From: Carex sylvatica
Taxonomy: Eukaryota; Streptophyta; Magnoliopsida; Poales; Cyperaceae
Length of the DNA: 64,000 nt
Direction: 5' to 3'
NCBI GenBank assembly: GCA_964058845.1
Contig: CAXKVR010000010.1
Location: 62,001 to 126,000 of the forward strand
The notes below the pieces were generated by a model, which worked only from the letters and a program-made list of their open reading frames with translations, was not told the origin of the DNA and searched no databases. Position numbers and translations under genes: made by a program. Numbering within the stretch: the stretch's first letter is position 1; every line of letters begins with the position of its first letter. Below are positions 10,501-22,953 of this stretch, one piece after another.

Positions 10501-11921
10501 GTCAGCAATTTACCATATATTGAGGCTTAAGTGGGTCAAAGTTGTATTTAATTGGACTTTAGTTGAGAAATTGGATTTAATTTACACATAATGGGGTCAC
10601 TAATGTACCTCAAGCAAGGCTGCAGTACCACTATTTGGATCCACAGCCCCAAATGTCCAAGCATCACGGTGGTTTCCTAGCAAGACATATCTGTAACATA
10701 TAAAATAAGACTGATGGTTAATTGATATGTATTTTGAATCTATTTTAAAATCACATATCTACAAAAGGAACATTGGAGTTCAATCCAAACTGATAAAACT
10801 TACCGATCTGGCTCGTCTTTTCCTTCTATGACAGAAAACACATTTTGAATTGTCCTCAAGGTCTCATTACCCTATCTCATATCCAGCAAAATGATTAATT
10901 AAACAGATATTAATTATATTATTTCCATAGAACTCAGTTGGGAATGACTGACCATGTAAGTCAGGTTTACAACCCCAGGACCCGGCCCAAGGCGGTAAAC
11001 CGGGGTCCCCTCTCGTCCCTGCCAATTATCAGGTGCCAACTGTCCCCCCATCGCCTTATGTAACTCCTCCCCATCTTTGCCAGATATTGGCAGAGACGGT
11101 ACACCCGGCATGAACCCCTTTCTCACTATCTCCTCTTTATCAACCCTCTCGCACTCCTCTTCACCAGCCCGACATGACCAAGTTGGTGTGGTGGGGTCAC
11201 CTTGGACCCTTAAAGTGGACCCCACCTGGACCCCTGTCTCGGGCAACCATTGCCCGGCAGGGAAAGTATCCCCCTTTGCATAATCCTCATAATCACTGTA
11301 CACCAACACCGCGGCTGCCCCGGCATCCTGTGCATTTTTTACGATATCACCCCTGAATATCTTGCCGTACCGGGCCAACACCACCGTACCTGTCACATTG
11401 ATGCCAAGAGACTGCAACGTATTGAAGTCCTCAACTCGTCCATAGTAAGCGTAGGTGAGAGGAGCAGAGACAACGCCTGAGTGGGCATAGGCGTGGAAAG
11501 TGGGGACCGCAAGGGAAGCAACAGAGGAAGATGGGTCAGAAGGGGAGGGTATCTGGGTCAAGGAGAAATGGACTGGAGGGGAAGAAGGCGAGAGGAGGGA
11601 AAGTGATCGGTGGAGAGGGAAGGAGAGGAGAACGGAGTAGAAAGTAGAGTGGGAAGGGAAGGGAAAGGAAGAGAGAACGTAAGAGGCGGCGAGAGAGTTG
11701 GCCTCGGAGGAGGAGATGTGGGTGAGGCGGGTGAGGCGGCGGAGGTGGGAGGAGGACGAGGAGTTGGAGGAGAGAGAGAGGAAGAGGGAGTGGTACGGAG
11801 ATGGGGAGGTGGTGGTGAGGAGAGCGGGGCTGATGGTGGTTAGTAGGTATATAGCGAAGAAGCAGACGAAGAGGAGAGGCATCGAGGCGGCGGAGGTGGT
11901 TGGATTGCGATATGGTTTCAT
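7566..11921 (-). CDS. LAMP1: LAMP1/AMP1-type glutamate carboxypeptidase (M28B)
   Basis: A membrane-anchored M28B metallopeptidase of the AMP1/LAMP1 family, which in Arabidopsis acts at the ER and affects meristem size, miRNA-mediated translational repression and cytokinin-related growth; the natural substrate is uncertain. Twelve exons join in phase to 711 aa: 11921-10953, 10871-10804, 10690-10609, 10191-10099, 9886-9734, 9653-9585, 9502-9415, 9332-9249, 8697-8609, 8516-8400, 8283-8143, 7748-7566. The N-terminal hydrophobic anchor is at about residues 14-34, a PA domain at about 150-230, the peptidase core at about 340-560 and the TFR-dimer region at about 590-705. Zinc and catalytic residues are all present: H353 and D363 (GNHRDAW, DPNSGTA), E400/E401 (WDAEEYG), D429 (LNVD), H513 (YPVYH). 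The PA-domain motif YGRVEDF and [13 protein letters not shown] favour LAMP1 over AMP1. The first ATG with the anchor was taken as the start. Confidence 0.95.
9934..9985 (+). mobile_element. SINE 3'-end fragment in a LAMP1 intron
   Basis: The sequence ATATTTAACAGTTGGGTGGT followed by TTAACCTTCAACCTTCACT and an A-rich tail matches the 3' end of the SINE at 6679-6826 (TATTAAATAGTTGGATGGT, then TTTGACCTCCAACCTTTACT). The pol III promoter half is missing. It lies in the intron between the fourth and fifth LAMP1 exons. Confidence 0.65.
10067..10097. repeat. (GA)n microsatellite abutting a LAMP1 splice donor
   Basis: A near-perfect GA/AG run with one extra A lies immediately against the LAMP1 exon at 10099-10191. 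On the minus strand the donor reads TTG/GTCTCTCTTTCTC, so the whole 5' end of this intron is a CT microsatellite. Confidence 0.9.
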
Positions 11922-12044
11922 TTGATATGGAATTTGGTGGGGAGAAGAGAGGAGGAATGATCAACCGATGAGAGTCAGTGATCACTCACTAACGACAGGA
12001 GAAAGAAAGTAATAAATAATAATTAAATATTTGTCTGGAATTCA

Positions 12045-12175
12045 CATCCTCCAGGTACCTGACGAGGGAATCTTCACAATTAGTGAATCTGGACCGTTAT
12101 TTTAACTTTACACGAATCTCAAAGTCCAATCATACACTAGCCCGATTTGACATCATCTACGGTACCTGGGAGGAT
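12045..12175. mobile_element. Short MITE upstream of LAMP1
   Basis: The left end ATCCTCCAGGTACC (12045 on) is the inverse of the right end GGTACCTGGGAGGAT (12161-12175). The body contains the phrase ACACGAATCTCAAA, also found at 14660 and in the host element at 41265-42265. It lies about 125 bp upstream of the LAMP1 start codon, in the promoter or 5' UTR. No target duplication was resolved. Confidence 0.7.
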
Positions 12176-12889
12176 ACGAAGATGCGGACTTCCGGGGAAG
12201 GAAAAAGAACGGTCTGAATTAGTCTCCCGAATTCTCAACATGATACCAGCAAATTAGATTGAAAACTAGTTGCGAATTTTTTTCTTAAAAAAAACAGCGA
12301 ATTTACCATACGTTTTATAAAACAAAAATCTTACAAATGATACAAAGCGACTGATAACCCAACAACAAGATCCCACAGTTTACCAAGAATTACTGGGTAC
12401 TACAATCGAAAATCCTTAGCAAGCAACAGTGATAACTAACAATCAATACATCATCCAAATATTACAAAATTCTGAAACAATAGAAAAAAACCTATCTTCA
12501 AACGAATTCCACCTAAGGTTGCATAGTATTTTCGTTTAGATCCGAACCATCCGATCAAAACAGAGACCTCTTACATTTCAGAATAGAGCGCTAACCTCAT
12601 TACCTCATTTCCCATTCAAACATATCATATATCAACATTTAATTAGTGATCTGGTGCTTCCAGAAAGGCCTTATTAGGTATTTGGTAGGCCCAGGACTTA
12701 TGGGTCTAATTGGCCCAGAATATTTGCAATTATTGACCCAACTTTGGGCTCATTTCGATCAAAACAACAGAAAGAACCTATTTCAATCCGATTTATACGG
12801 AGATCATTTATACTCTTTGATGTCTATAGACTCTAATAACAGGAAGAATTCATATTTGCAAAAAGAAAAAGAAAAATGAAGAATTCTAT
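12176..12889. other. LAMP1 upstream intergenic region
   Basis: No gene. It contains the second copy of the LAMP1-flanking repeat (12650-12728). A partial copy of the CCTAAGGT element occurs at about 12505-12600 (CACCTAAGGTTGCATAG, TTTAGATCCGAACCATCCG), related to the complete one just to the right at 12890-13048. Confidence 0.5.
12650..12728. repeat. 79-bp repeat flanking LAMP1, upstream copy
   Basis: Same-orientation partner of 7121-7199: TCTGGTGCTTCCAGAAAGG through GTCTAATTGGCCCAGAATA. The two copies bracket the whole LAMP1 transcription unit, about 5.5 kb apart. Confidence 0.75.
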
Positions 12890-13048
12890 CACCTAAGGTA
12901 ACTTAAATTTTGAGTTTAGATCCGGAACATCCGATCTGCTTTTGCACGAATGTTAAAGAGATTCAGTACATTTCATTTCGGAATAAATTGACCCAGATTT
13001 TGATTGAACTGCCCTGATCTAAACTCAAAATTTGAGTTACCTCAAAAA
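12890..13048. mobile_element. MITE of the CCTAAGGTAAC family
   Basis: Terminal inverted repeats: CCTAAGGTAACTTAAATTTT with GAGTTTAGATC on the left, and CTAAACTCAAAATTTGAGTT with ACCTCA on the right. A second copy with the same ends lies at 42266-42430 and a fragment at about 12505-12600. Confidence 0.75.
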
Positions 13049-14629
13049 ACCTGGACTCATAAGTCATAACAGCAAAAGGAATCTCAAAATTTATATCCGT
13101 TCTTCATAGCAAGGTTTTGACTTTTCTGCTGATCTGGCATGGTTGAACAGAGGAAGTTAATAAGCTTCAGATGACATCAGCATAATTATTTCACACAGTA
13201 AATAGTACTACAGGTCCGAGGTAACTGTTGATTGCTGAATTTGATGCTCGTTTTAATTCGTCAAATTAGAGAGGAAAAAAAAAATAAGAACTGACATTGA
13301 TCAGAAAAATAATATAATTTATTCAATTTCGGCCAAATAATTTGATTCTTGATCTAGAAATATTTCCTATAAAAGCATGTTATTGTCTTCAACCTTCTTT
13401 CTTTATAACATGCCTATTTCTTATATCAATTATGAAAATAAAGTGTATATAGTGGAAGCTTATCAGTTCCACTATGCATGAATAAGACAATTCACCGTCC
13501 AAATAAAAATAAAACAAACTAAAATTTTCTTTTATTGAAAAGTAATCACACCCTTCTGAATTGCGATATAGAGCTGATTTCCCTTTTTATTTTAGCATTT
13601 TTCTTTTCTAGGCTCAAATCAAGCCAAGTGCAAACACTTAGCAAGATCCAATTAAAAATGTTCCAACAAACCCACCATAGCAAGTTTGTACGCTCTAAAA
13701 TTAACAATGTTGTACCTGTTTTCTATAATTATAAAATATTCTCATGCATGGCATATGTATTGAGCCATGCGATTGAGATAGTTGATTGTGACGATGGCAT
13801 TTCTCTGCTCAAACACTGGTAGGTCTGATCATGATATTATATTACTGTATATGCATATATAGTTGCAATTTGCAAACACCATTTCTTTATGACTGTAATT
13901 TAGGTACAACATAAACAATTATACACTACGACAGTTTAGGTAAAGACTTACGATTAAATACCAAATTTCTAATTAGACTAAAATCAAATTTAATTTCTAA
14001 TTTTATGGCTTTGTCATTAGTCATTACAGATTAAAATTAAGTTCCTTGTTTCACCATATATAATTGTTCTCATATTCAAGAAAAAGCATGAATCAGGAGC
14101 GGAACTAGAAAATTTAAATTGAAGGCATTGAAATGTAAAACTCATAATATGTAGTAAGTGAAAATTGAACCGAAGTCTCAAGACCACAAAATGAGATTCT
14201 AACTATTTATGGTCTGCAAATTTGGCCAAGTCAGATTGGAATCGGGTCAAACTGAGCTGATTTTGGACTGAGTTTTGCAGATAGCTGAGTTTTAGACAAA
14301 AAAAAAAAACCGAGTTGAACAGTGTAAAATCAACAGAGTCAGCCGAGTCTAAACCGGGTTTCAAATTTCTGAAACAGCCGGTGGAGCTTGACTAGCATAT
14401 ATGCATAGTTGCATACTATATTCTAAGACTAATTTCTGAACTGAGTTTTCAATCTAATTCGGCTGATTTTGAACGATTCATTCGATTCCGATTCTACAGT
14501 CAAGTGACCGATTCAAATTTTGCGAACCATAATTCCACTATAAATAATTAAAAGTTTAAAATTACAGAGATAGCTAAGCACTCATTAACTATAAAAATTC
14601 ATGTCCACTGCAATACCTGATCAAATATA
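13049..14629. other. AT-rich intergenic region
   Basis: No coding sequence supported. An open frame at 13535-13822 has no family signature and a composition like its surroundings. A sequence beginning TCAGGAGCGGAACTAGAAAA at about 14093 resembles the GGCGGAG-family ends, but the rest is too diverged to delimit. Confidence 0.4.
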
Positions 14630-14772
14630 ATTAGATCTGAGTCATCAGTTCTAACTTGACACGAATCTCAAAAATGGATCTTCTATATTTAAATAGGCAC
14701 CAATTTCAATCGTTCGATTGAGAGTTAATCTGAAATAATTGTACTCAGACAGTACCTCAGAGGATAAGGATT
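14630..14772. mobile_element. Degenerate copy of the CGAATCTCA/ACGGTACCTGG element
   Basis: The segment shares GATCTGAGTC, CACGAATCTCAAAAATGG, CTATATTTAAATAGGC and a right end ACAGTACCTCAGAGGATA with the element hosting the hAT insertion at 41265-42265 and with 12045-12175. Terminal repeats are too worn to define the limits exactly. Confidence 0.45.
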
Positions 14773-15527
14773 CTTAGCTATAGATCCACCCTGACATGAA
14801 TATCCTTAACCGTTCTCATTTCTCTTTCAATTTCTAAATTCTTCACATGATTAAAAAAAAACAAAGTAAAACAAAGGATTAGAAAGGATAAGACAGGCCT
14901 TTCTCCCATGCCTAAGATTCTTCCATGATATGAACTATTTATTGTACCCATAAACTTCCCATGATTCTTTTTCTTCCAATGCCACTTTTTTAGTATTTCT
15001 GGAAACTGCACTCGGTATTTCTTAAATTTGTATTTATAGTCTTCATACTTTTTTTCATCTTTTGCCTTTTTCTTTTTAAAATTAATAAGTGACCTTATGG
15101 ATCACCTTTTTCCATTACTAGAAACACACAAGATCAAATCATCAAATAGCGGTTCAACTGTTATTGAGTTCTTTGCTTAAATATTAATATGAGTAATGGT
15201 TATTGGTTAATATTGGTTATGAGATAATGTGGCAGCAAAAGAGTTTATTGTGTTGAATTTTGACAGCATTTTTCTTCCTAATTAATTAACTATTCTTCTT
15301 TAATTCTTACAATGATGAATGATCCAAACCAAAAATAAGTTCAGTCAGAAATAAATAAATAAAAGATATGTACAACAGAATTTTTTTTTGTTCACGGTAA
15401 CTCCTAACATTGGAATTATACTTTAAATTTTACAAAGTTCCCTTCATTTACAAAAGGTACTTCTCTCTAAATTTTTCAATAAAATGTTTTTGTAGGTCCT
15501 ATAATTATTTTTCTTCTGTTTTTTTCG
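14773..15527. other. AT-rich intergenic region
   Basis: Nothing recognised: long A/T runs and short open frames without family motifs. Confidence 0.4.
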
Positions 15528-15665
15528 AAGGTTTAAATAGCGTTTATCGTGTCATAGCAAAACGGTTGAAAAAATAACGCTATTGTTACATTGCACCGTT
15601 ATAGTGCCGATAACGCCATTGCTTTTATGGTTCAAAGACGCTATAGCAACGCTATTTAGAACCTT
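15528..15665. mobile_element. Short MITE with AAGGTT-TAAATAGCG ends
   Basis: The left end AAGGTTTAAATAGCGTT (15528) is the inverse of the right end AACGCTATTTAGAACCTT (ending 15665). The interior repeats short GCTAT/TAACG words in both orientations, typical of a foldback MITE. The target duplication is not clear. Confidence 0.75.
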
Positions 15666-17462
15666 GATTTTCCTTCACACCTACTTCCACATTTGCATAT
15701 TTGCATATGTCAGTTTTAATCTTGTAACAACAAATTCATAATCTTCAATAGTTCATTATTTGTTAAATTTTGCTTTGAAGTTAGGAATATTATGTATGAA
15801 GTATTATATTTTTAAACAAAATATAATGCAAAATAGATCGTTCAACAATAACTTCTAGCACAAATTATTAAATTTGCACTTCTCAAAATTTGAATATTCT
15901 GTAATTGCTAAGTTTCAAATGAGATATTTAAGATTGTATTACTTTGATTTCGAAATATACTCATTTTTTAAATTTAGTTCATGGCAATAGATAACTACAA
16001 AAGTCAAATTTAAAATACAAAAGATTAGAATTTAAAAATTATATTGTACGGGAATTAAGAACTTTGAATTTAAATATCATTAAATATTGATTGAATTCTA
16101 AACATAAAACCTTTCAGTAGTCATCTTTTTAGTTATGTTATATTTCACATTTAAAATTATTAGTTTACCAATTAATTCAACATAACTTAATCCGCAATTT
16201 TGAAAATATAATTTCATTATTTTCATAAACTAAAAACTGAAATTTTTTGTCTTTATATTTTGAAATTTTAAATATAATATTTTGAATTTTTAAATTTGTG
16301 AAACTGATAATAATGTTTCTAGAATTCAATCAGGATATAGTGATATTCAGAAGGGGATTCATGGGTAAAATCAAGTTCATGGAATTCATAAGAACATTTT
16401 GTTGAAAAATGTAGAGGAGAGGGTTTTGTTTTAACTCTTGGAAACGAAGGGCATTTTGTAAAATTTCTCTCAAATGAAGTGACCAAAAATTTTATTTTAT
16501 ATTTTGTAGGTGTATTTTTGCAACAAAAAAAAAAAAAACTGACATCTGGTTCTGGATCCGGGTTTGGAAACATAAGAGGAGATATAAACCAAACCCGTTA
16601 GCACAAATTGATCTGCTTTTGTACTTTGTACTGCTGGCAGTATGCCATTCTCTGCCTCTTAAAGCAGCCAAAGATATAACAAGGAATGCCCCCTAGGAAT
16701 TCCTTCCTACATTCATTTCATTTGTGTGTGCGTGTGTGGGTGGGTGAGAGAGAGAGAGAGGTGTCACGGGTAGAAGGAACAAACAAGAAACAGGAACAAG
16801 AAGGCGCCAGCGCCAGCAACAAAAGGAAAACCGAAACCGTGAATACGAATGCGAATATATTTTTGATCACAACCCATTCAATTTTATCAAATAATATTTA
16901 TTCATACATGTCCTTTCATTAAAATGTCTATATTCACGCAATCTTATATTTCTGCATGCGCAGTATCTGCCTGAGGATTGAATTCTCTGAGCAAACAAAT
17001 GTAGAATTAACGATTAACCGATTAACTGAATAACAGTTATCTTTAACTTGGGAGAATATAAAAAGATGAAACAAGCACGAGAAATACCAGAGAACAGAGC
17101 GAGCGGCACCAGAAATAAATGCGAGAACTAAAATATTAGGCCAAAGGTGCTGATTCTCTCTCGCTCACAGCCTAATCCACCAACTAGAAAGAGACGGAAT
17201 ATATCAAACTGTCAAAGGGGAAACAAGGACAAAATAATATGCATAGCTTGTGACTAGAGATTATATGCTGTTTGAGTAGATGTAGTCTTAGGTGAAGCAA
17301 TTATTGGATTGTTCCAGCCTTAACAGTGAAAAACTAACAAAAGAATTATGAGGAAAACCAATGCTTGTTCAATAATATGTTTCCATTATATAATATTTTG
17401 GATATATTTCATCCACTCGTGTAATATAAAAAATAACATTCTTTAATGAATGTGTAATATAA
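15666..17462. other. AT-rich intergenic region
   Basis: No gene supported. A purine/GT-rich patch (TGTGTGTGCGTGTGTGGGTG near 16723, then a short GA run to about 16760) resembles a 5' UTR, but no convincing coding exon follows. The ORFs here lack domains. Confidence 0.4.
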
Positions 17463-17516
17463 GAGGAGTGTTCAAATGTCTCTATTTTTTGTATTTCACC
17501 ATGCTTCTATTTTTTG
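17463..17516. mobile_element. Left end of a family-2 MITE split by the LINE
   Basis: GAGGAGTGTTCAAATGTCTC followed by TATTTTTTG matches the ends of the complete family-2 MITEs at 35217-35599 and 38555-38970. The rest of this copy resumes after the LINE at 22764-22953. Confidence 0.7.
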
Positions 17517-20500
17517 TGATCTCCTTCCGACAAAGCACTGGATGATGGCTCGTGATCCCTCAAGTTATGTTGCTTGCCATGATTTATTTTTTGAGGTAGA
17601 ATCTAAGCGTCATGATGCTGTCAAACCTAATCGAGGGGGTGTGAAGATCGGAGGAGCTGGTTCTGTCACTATCAAAGGGGGAGCTGGTCCTATCACTGGC
17701 AAATGAGGGAAGAAACACCCTTCCCCTCCGCCTCCTCCTCCTCCTCCTCCTCCTCCTGAGCAAGCCGATCCAATGCAAGAGGTGACTGAAGAGGATATGA
17801 AAGGCAAAAAGATAGCCTAAGAGTCAGGTTGTCATTTTGACAATCTTGACTTTCAAGATGAGGACTATACTTCGGATGAGGATAATGGCCTACTAGCTCA
17901 TTTTAACCGGTACTATGATACCAGGCAGGAGGTCCAATGGAAGCAACTCATCCCCTGAATTCTGACCCTCAACCTCCTACTCCTACGTCTCAACTAGTAG
18001 ACAGTGATGAAGAACCACTTCAGCAGATAGCTCTTAGGCTCAATTGGGGTGCTACAGTAGCAAAGCCCAAACTTGCGCCTATTCAAGTTAGTTGGTAGCC
18101 CTAAGACCCCAGGAGCAAACTACAAGACAACTGTCAGGCATCATTCATCCCAGCTTCGAAGCAAGAGTGTTGGAGCTTCCCCTCCTAGAGGTAGAAGTCT
18201 CCTCAGGCAGCCAGGGAAGAGCCAATCTCACAAAGCTTCTCCAAGCTATCGGTAGTTTGAGCTGGGCAGAACTATGGGAGGCTCTTCTCGGAAGCACTTT
18301 GGTCCTAATGGCAGTCGCAAGGGGCTTCGCAGCACAGCTCCCAAATGGCCAATCCCTAGCAGACCCCCTAGTCCAACGGGGGCTAGCCCGGACAAGCCTA
18401 TCATTATCACTGAGACTGAGACTGACATTATCCCCACTCCTACCATCACACAAGAACATGCGAGTAGACTTCCTTTTATCTCTCACGAAAGAGTCTGCGT
18501 ATCCAATCACAACCTGGGCCTACTTCTGTTCTCACCAAGGCAAAAAAAAAAAAAAAAGCTAGGGAGAAAGGAGACAGTAGTGTAACTGGTGCTGGTATTC
18601 CTTTAATCAATATTTTTTTGTTTAATCGATTAACTACTGATCAGGTAGTAGAATTGTTTAGGGTTTACCAAATACATCTAGGATATTCTGGTAATGATCA
18701 AAATACCATGATCACTACTATCAAGCAGATGGATAGAGCTAGGTTTGAAATTCTAGTTAAGGAGCTCATTCTTAAAACTAAATCCACTTCTTCTAACCAG
18801 CTAGTAGTTGTAGAGAATATCGATGACATAGGTGCTGAGACTTCATTAGTTAAATCATGAATTTAAACTTGCTGAATTGAAATGTTATGGGTTTAAATTC
18901 TAGTAGAAAGAAACAAATTTTACATGGCATTTTAGTTAAAGAACATATAGACATAGTCATGCTCCAAGAAACTAAAAAAGATGATTTTTCTCATATAATA
19001 CTTAGACAAATCTCTAATACTTTAGACTTATGATTTTGGGTTCCATCTAGAGGTAGCTCAGGGGGTATTCTTTTTGATGGAGATAGCAATAAAATTAAAG
19101 TGCTAAATTGGACAGCTCATAGATTATGCTTGGATCTCTGTCTAGAAAATAAATTAGACTCCAAAATATGGCAAATCACCATAGTATATGGTCCAGTAGA
19201 TAGTTCACTTAAAAAACTTTTATGGGATGAATTAGATCTGATTAGGGCAAACTCCACTGAAAAATGGGTGCTTTGTAGGGATTTTAATGTCATTAGAAAT
19301 AGAAATAAGAAATAAGGTCCAAATTTTGACCTTAGGTTAAGTAGTTTGTTTAATGCATTTATTGGTAGACACAATCTAATAGAACATAAACTAGAAAATA
19401 GAAAGTTTACTTGGTCAAATGGATTACGATTTGCTTTATTGGATAGAATGTTCACTACTCTTAATTGGGATTCTTGTTACCCTTCTAGTTTCCTACAAGA
19501 TGGAAATATTTTTGGGTCTGATCATTGTCCAATAATCATGCATACTTCCAATATACCCATTAAGACCCCTCATCAGTTTCGATTTGATCCATTTTGGCTT
19601 GAACAAGAGAATTTTAGGTAACTAGTCAAAAGGTGGTGGAATGACTTTCCTTTAGATCACAATGACTTAGCTAATAGTTGGCAGGAGAAATTGAAGTATA
19701 TAAAGAGAAAAATGTCTGGGTGGGCTAGGAACTTTTATGGAAAAAAAAAGGGATAAATCAGTCTTACTAAATAGATTGCATGAGTTAGACCTGATTCAGG
19801 ATAGTAGACCTTTTTTCTAATGAAGAATATGAAGAATGGCTTCTATGTAAAACTCAATTAGAAAACTAATATCGAGAAGAGAAACTTTATTGGGCTTCTA
19901 GAGCCAAACAAATATGGTTAGAAGAGGGAGACCATAACACTAGATACTTTCACACTATTGTATAAAAGGAAAATCAATAGGATTAATATCTTAGAAATAA
20001 ATAGACAATCTACAACTAATCTAAGAGATATTAAAAAATATGTAGTTGACTATTCTAAGACCATCCTAGGGATAGCAGGGATAAAGTTTGGATTCATCAA
20101 CTCAACATTTTGGTCTTCTGAATCTTAACTTACAGATATTGACAATATCCACTTGACCTTTCCTTTCACAGAAACAGAAATAAAAAAGACAGTCTTTGAG
20201 TCTTCCTCTTCTGGGGCCCCGGGCCCAGATGGGTTTACGTTTTTGTTTTATCAGACATTTTGGGACTTGGTCAAATCTGACTTGTTAGCTCTCTGTAAAT
20301 GATTTCATAGTCAAACTTTAGACCTAACCAAACTCAATAAGTCAATTATCTGTCTAATTCCAAAAGAACATGATGCTTCAATTATTAACAAATTTCGTCA
20401 TATCAACCTAGTTAATTGTAGCTTTAAAATACTATCTAAAATCCTTACCAGTAGATTAGAGAGCATAATGGAGAGGTTAATTGACCATAGCCAATCTGCC

Positions 20501-22763
20501 TTTCTTAAGAATGGTATATTTTAGATAATGTACTTATTAGCCAAGAACTCATTCATTCTTGTAAAGCTCTCAATCAGCCTGGTGTCATAATCAAGGTTGA
20601 TTTTGAGAAAGCATATGACACTATCTATTGGGAATATCTTTTAGAGGTGTTAAAACTTAGAGGTTTTAGTTATATGTGGATTCAATGGATCCATGCTTGG
20701 TTACATAGTTCTCAGTCCTATATTAATGTCAATGGAGACTTAACCCCTTATTTTTTATGTAAGAGAGGGGTTAGGTAAGGGGACCCTCTTTCCCCTTTTC
20801 TCTTCATTTTAGCTGCTGACATACTGAGTCACATTTTCTCCAAGGGTAGACAAACTCAATTCTTAAAAGGTTTGGATCCAGCATGTCAGAATGGCTTTCC
20901 TATTACCAACTGCCACTACGCAGATGATACCATTCTTTTTTAGAGGCTGATGAGACTAATGTAGAATATGCTTGATGGACTATTTTAGTGTTTGAGGCTC
21001 TTTTCAGAGTTAAAATGAATTTACACAAAATAGAACTGTTTACCATTAATTTTGACTTATGAGATCACTTAGCAGCTCTTTTTAGATGTAAACATGCTGA
21101 ATTTTCTCTTAGATATCTAGGTTTGCCTCTTCACAAGGGTAAAGTTACTAAGAAAGATTGAGATTTTCTTATTACAAAAGTAGAACAGAAATTGCAAAAT
21201 TAGAAGGGGCAAATGCTATCCATAGGGGGGAAGCTCAATTTGATCAACTCAGTGTTGTCCTCCATTCCCCTTTATACCCTCTCTATATACAAAATCTCCA
21301 AATATGTAATACAAAAAATAGATAGAATTCGATGTAGGTTTTTATGGCACGGTACTTCTAAGAGTAAGAAGAAATATGCTTTAGTTAGTTGGCCTGTGGC
21401 TTGCCTTGCCAAGGAAGTAGGTGGTTTAAAAATATTAGATATTAAATAAATGAATGTAGTTCTCTTACTTAAGTGGTGGTGAAAATTTCAGGATCATGGT
21501 TACACTAGTCTATAGAAAATCATTATTTGTCAAAAATATTACTCTACTCCACTCCTTCCTCCCTCTCCATTCTGAAAAACCATTCTTTCCTTGCAAGATA
21601 TAAGCAAGTGTAATGTACTATATATCATTATGGACACCAATCTCAACTTAGTTTTTGGGCAGATTCATGGAATAATGAAATTCCATTAAAATTTCTTTAC
21701 CCCCAGCTCTATGATATTTGTGCTTCTAAACATATTTCTCTTAGAGAAGTGCTTCATTCTCAAGGGGCAACAGTTACATTTCGACGACAATTTGATCATG
21801 TTAATCTTCAAGAATGGACCACTATTCTACACTCCCTTAGCTCACTCTCTTTTACTCATTTACATGACAGGTTGACATAGAAATGAGAAGTATCTGGTTT
21901 ATTCACTATTAGATCTATATATAAAATTCTAAATTTTAGGGGAGTATGTATGCCTACTCCAATGCTTTGGTGGCAATTGCCTATCCCTTACAAAATTCAA
22001 ATTTTCATATGGCTGTTGACTCGAAATCGTATTCTTACTAAACATAATCTCAGTAAAAAAAAAAGGTGGACAGGTAGCATTAAGTGTCAATTCTGTGATG
22101 AAATGGAACTACTAATCATTTATTTCTTAAGTGTAGATTAGCTCAACACTTGTGGTTTTGAATGGGAAGAAGCCAAGAGCATTTTTCTAATTGGTCCACT
22201 GTTCGAGATATTATTCAATTCGCTCTCTCCCTCCCTAAACATTCACAAACTGCATTTTTTATTTTATTCAGTGTTTTTTGTTGGACACTTTGGAAAATTA
22301 GGAATGATTCATGTTTTCAGCACATTCAAAGGAAATCTTTTCGATCTATTGTTCTAATGATAGTATCTCTTGTTAACTATTGGACAGGTGCGATTAAAAA
22401 GCACATTAGGGACTTGGTGATAGCTGACTGGTTGCCCCAAGAGATTGAGGCAGTGTCGTTGCAAATATGGGATCCAACTGACGATTGTGTTACTACTGAT
22501 CTTCAACTGGTGGTTAATTTATTGACCCCCTGGTGATGGGGATGATGACCCTGCCTCTTTTGTTGTCTAATGCCCCTCATGAAAAGAATTAATCTATTAT
22601 TGTACATATACTAGTTAGCCTCACTAAGACCGAACTATGCTACTGTTGTCTTTTGTTTGGTAGTTAGATATGTTGCTTTTGGTCCTTATACATTCAGTGA
22701 CTTTTGATTGTAATGTGTGGTACTTTGTTTCTCCAATGAAATGGGCAAAAGAAGCCTTTAATT
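17517..22763 (+). mobile_element. L1-type LINE, near full length, inactivated
   Basis: A non-LTR retrotransposon in the plus orientation. A 5' region with a proline run (about 17727-17757) may be the remains of ORF1. ORF2 remains are in order: an APE-type endonuclease at about 18857-19620, with LQETKK near 18963 and GSDHCPI near 19516; reverse transcriptase at about 20145-20945, with GAPGPDGF, KVDFEKAYD, GDPLSPFLF and the catalytic YADD near 20913; and a zf-RVT/tail domain at about 21950-22536. It ends in a TTTATCCCA plus A-run at 22759-22780. Many in-frame stops and a few frameshifts break it, so it encodes no working protein. Several stops sit where Gln or Trp codons are expected, e.g. before GDPLSP (TAA). 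Confidence 0.9.
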
Positions 22764-22953
22764 TATCCCAAAAAAAAAAAATCAAAATTTACAACATAAA
22801 TGTCAAAATAAAATCGTTAGATATGATCTATGTTATTTTCTCTATGTGCTCATAAAAAATTATCACATTTTAATTTTGTTTTTATGTGAATCAATAAGTT
22901 CAAAAGTCAACATCTAGAAATAATAAAAAATAGAAACATTTAAACCCTCCTCG
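22764..22953. mobile_element. Right part of the family-2 MITE split by the LINE
   Basis: Starting after the LINE A-run, the sequence continues the MITE: TCAAAATAAAATCGTTAGAT, GTGCTCATAAAAAATTAT, AATCAATAAGTTC and the right end AACATTTAAACCCTCCTC. These match 35217-35599 and 38555-38970 block by block. Confidence 0.7.

Noticed and set aside
11536..11985. 149-aa minus-strand frame rich in Leu, Pro and His
   Set aside because: It is a frame-shifted shadow of the first LAMP1 exon, which reads a better protein in its own frame.
17584..17807. Arg-rich and Gly-rich minus-strand frames
   Set aside because: Produced by the CCT repeat that encodes a proline run on the plus strand of the LINE.
18145..18585. 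Several overlapping open frames of 100-156 aa on both strands
   Set aside because: They lie in the decayed 5' half of the LINE, overlap one another and none carries a domain.
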